Below, piece after piece: positions 4,758-5,852 of a DNA stretch of 5,852 nt. Source of the stretch: Tissierellia bacterium (GTDB taxonomy: Bacteria > Bacillota > Clostridia > Tissierellales > Sedimentibacteraceae); NCBI GenBank assembly GCA_028700795.1, contig JAQVRY010000011.1, positions 19,530 to 25,381 on the forward strand, given 5' to 3'. Numbering within the stretch: position 1 is the stretch's first letter; each line of letters begins with the position of its first letter. Below the pieces are notes generated by a model. The model was not told where the DNA came from, searched no databases, and saw only the letters and a list, made by a program, of their open reading frames with translations. Made by a program: the position numbers and the translations under genes.

Positions 4758-5816
4758 TTGATTAAAATTAACATGAAAGATTATGGACTCAATGACAGAT
4801 TTATCAACGAGTCAAAAATGTATAATTTTAGTGTAGGCAGAATTATTTCACAAGACAAAGGATTATACAAATCTATTACAGAGAATGGTGAATTCAAAGC
4901 ACAAATTTCCGGAAAATTAAGATATAATGCAATTAGAATATCAGATTACCCGGCAGTAGGTGATTTTGTAATGTTAGATGAAAATGACGGAAATGCGGTT
5001 ATTCACCATGTTTTAAATAGGAAAAGCGCATTTATCAGAAAGGCTGCAGGAACTTCACACGATGATCAGGTTGTTGCAGCAAATGTAGATACAGTATTCA
5101 TTTGCATGTCACTTAACAAGGATTTCAATTTGAGAAGATTGGAGCGTTATATATCTATAGGATGGGACAGCGGAGCAGTTCCGGTTGTTGTGCTTACAAA
5201 ATCAGATCTTTGCAGTGATTTAGATAATATAATGTCAGGTCTTGATGAGATTGCAATAGGACTTGATATAATGGTTACATCAAGCTTAAAAGAAGATTAC
5301 GAAAATATTAAAAAGTATATAAGATATGGTCAGACAGTAGCTTTTATCGGTTCCTCAGGTGTTGGAAAAACAACTCTTATAAATAAACTTATTGGCGAGG
5401 ATATTTTTGAAACAAGGGAAATTAGAAACGATGATAGAGGTAGACATGCAACAACTAAAAGAGAATTAATTCTTCTGCCTGATGGTGGTATTGTAATTGA
5501 TACCCCGGGTATGAGAGAACTTGGAATCGAGAGTGCAGACTTTTCAAAAGCATTTGCGGATATTGATGAATTATCTCAATTATGTAAATTTAGCGACTGC
5601 ACCCACACAAAGGAGCCGGGATGCGCTGTTAATAAAGCTCTAAAAGACGGCAATTTATCAGAAGAAAGACTTAATAGTTATTTTAAACTTAAGAAAGAAG
5701 CAAATTATGACGGTTTAAACTCAAAACAAATTGAAGCAGAAAAAATCAATAGAATGTTTAAGGATTTCGGCAGCATGAAAAATTTCCGAAATTATATAAA
5801 AAATAAAAACAAATAA
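4758..5816 (+). CDS. rsgA: RsgA, ribosome small-subunit-dependent GTPase A (long form)
   Basis: This 352-residue circularly permuted GTPase binds the 30S subunit and helps its late maturation. Order of parts: an N-terminal extension and OB-fold (about 25-95, with YPAVGDFV at 64-71); then the permuted G domain with G4 TKSD (147-150), G5 TSS (174-176), P-loop GSSGVGKTT (198-206), the switch stretch GRHATTKREL (228-237) and G3 DTPGMRE (248-254); then the C-terminal zinc-binding segment C276-KFSD-C281-T-H283 with C289. All key residues are present. The start is TTG at 4758: AGGAGG (4747-4752) is 5 nt upstream, whereas the first ATG (4773) is 20 nt away. It is longer than the usual Firmicute housekeeping RsgA (about 290-300 residues) and lies outside the protein phosphatase/kinase gene cluster where that one normally sits. 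It is therefore probably the second, longer paralogue. Monocistronic as far as seen. Confidence 0.95.
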   Translation: MIKINMKDYGLNDRFINESKMYNFSVGRIISQDKGLYKSITENGEFKAQISGKLRYNAIRISDYPAVGDFVMLDENDGNAVIHHVLNRKSAFIRKAAGTSHDDQVVAANVDTVFICMSLNKDFNLRRLERYISIGWDSGAVPVVVLTKSDLCSDLDNIMSGLDEIAIGLDIMVTSSLKEDYENIKKYIRYGQTVAFIGSSGVGKTTLINKLIGEDIFETREIRNDDRGRHATTKRELILLPDGGIVIDTPGMRELGIESADFSKAFADIDELSQLCKFSDCTHTKEPGCAVNKALKDGNLSEERLNSYFKLKKEANYDGLNSKQIEAEKINRMFKDFGSMKNFRNYIKNKNK

Positions 5817-5842
5817 TTTTGGGGACGGTTCTTTTCGTTTGA
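5817..5842. repeat. GGGGACGGTTCTTTT motif, probable partial repeat at right edge
   Basis: Directly after the rsgA stop comes TTTTGGGGACGGTTCTTTTC. It shares TTGGGGAC with copies A and B but then differs, and resembles GGGGACGGTTCT elements I recall between genes of various Firmicutes. A complementary arm would lie beyond the window, so the hairpin cannot be confirmed here. It may also contribute to ending the rsgA transcript. Confidence 0.4.
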
Positions 5843-5852
5843 TAATAAATAA

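Overview
The window looks like ordinary chromosomal DNA of a low-GC Firmicute, most likely of the class Clostridia or Tissierellia. The reasons are strong AT bias, strong GGAGG-type ribosome binding sites, sigma-A-like promoters with TATAAT boxes, and the gene set. No species can be named from the sequence alone. No tRNA, rRNA, CRISPR array, transposase or phage gene is visible.

Layout: five genes lie on the minus strand and one long gene on the plus strand. Read right to left, the minus-strand genes are a 57-aa small ORF (4515-4342), a membrane protein with a degenerate Mrr-type nuclease domain (4261-3353), an NfsA-family flavin oxidoreductase (3293-2541), a PduL-type phosphotransacylase (2411-1833), and a YgiQ-family radical SAM protein (1610 to beyond the left edge; its stop is outside the window). 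On the plus strand a long-form RsgA ribosome-assembly GTPase (4758-5816) is transcribed away from the small ORF out of a shared divergent promoter region (about 4530-4680). The minus genes are not one tight operon: pduL and ygiQ each have their own good promoter, and a clear intrinsic terminator separates them. The genes share no obvious pathway. They are acyl-CoA/acyl-phosphate exchange, flavin-dependent reduction, ribosome maturation, an uncharacterised radical SAM enzyme, and two proteins of unknown role.

The most unusual content is between the genes. Two hairpin repeats built on GGGGACATTCC...GGTGTGTCCCC flank pduL in the same orientation, with identical outer parts (17 and 23 nt) but centres of 31 nt and 1 nt. 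Decayed half copies lie at the end of the small ORF, and a related GGGGACGGTTC motif follows rsgA. They look like small non-autonomous REP/MITE-type elements. Two leaders also look regulated: an inverted repeat covers the ribosome binding site of the Mrr-like gene, and the rsgA leader holds a 17-codon ORF plus three mutually exclusive GGAGG/CCTCC/GGAGG segments before a TTG start. The Mrr-like protein has lost most of its nuclease active site while keeping the fold signature and four membrane segments; it is the best candidate here for something undescribed.
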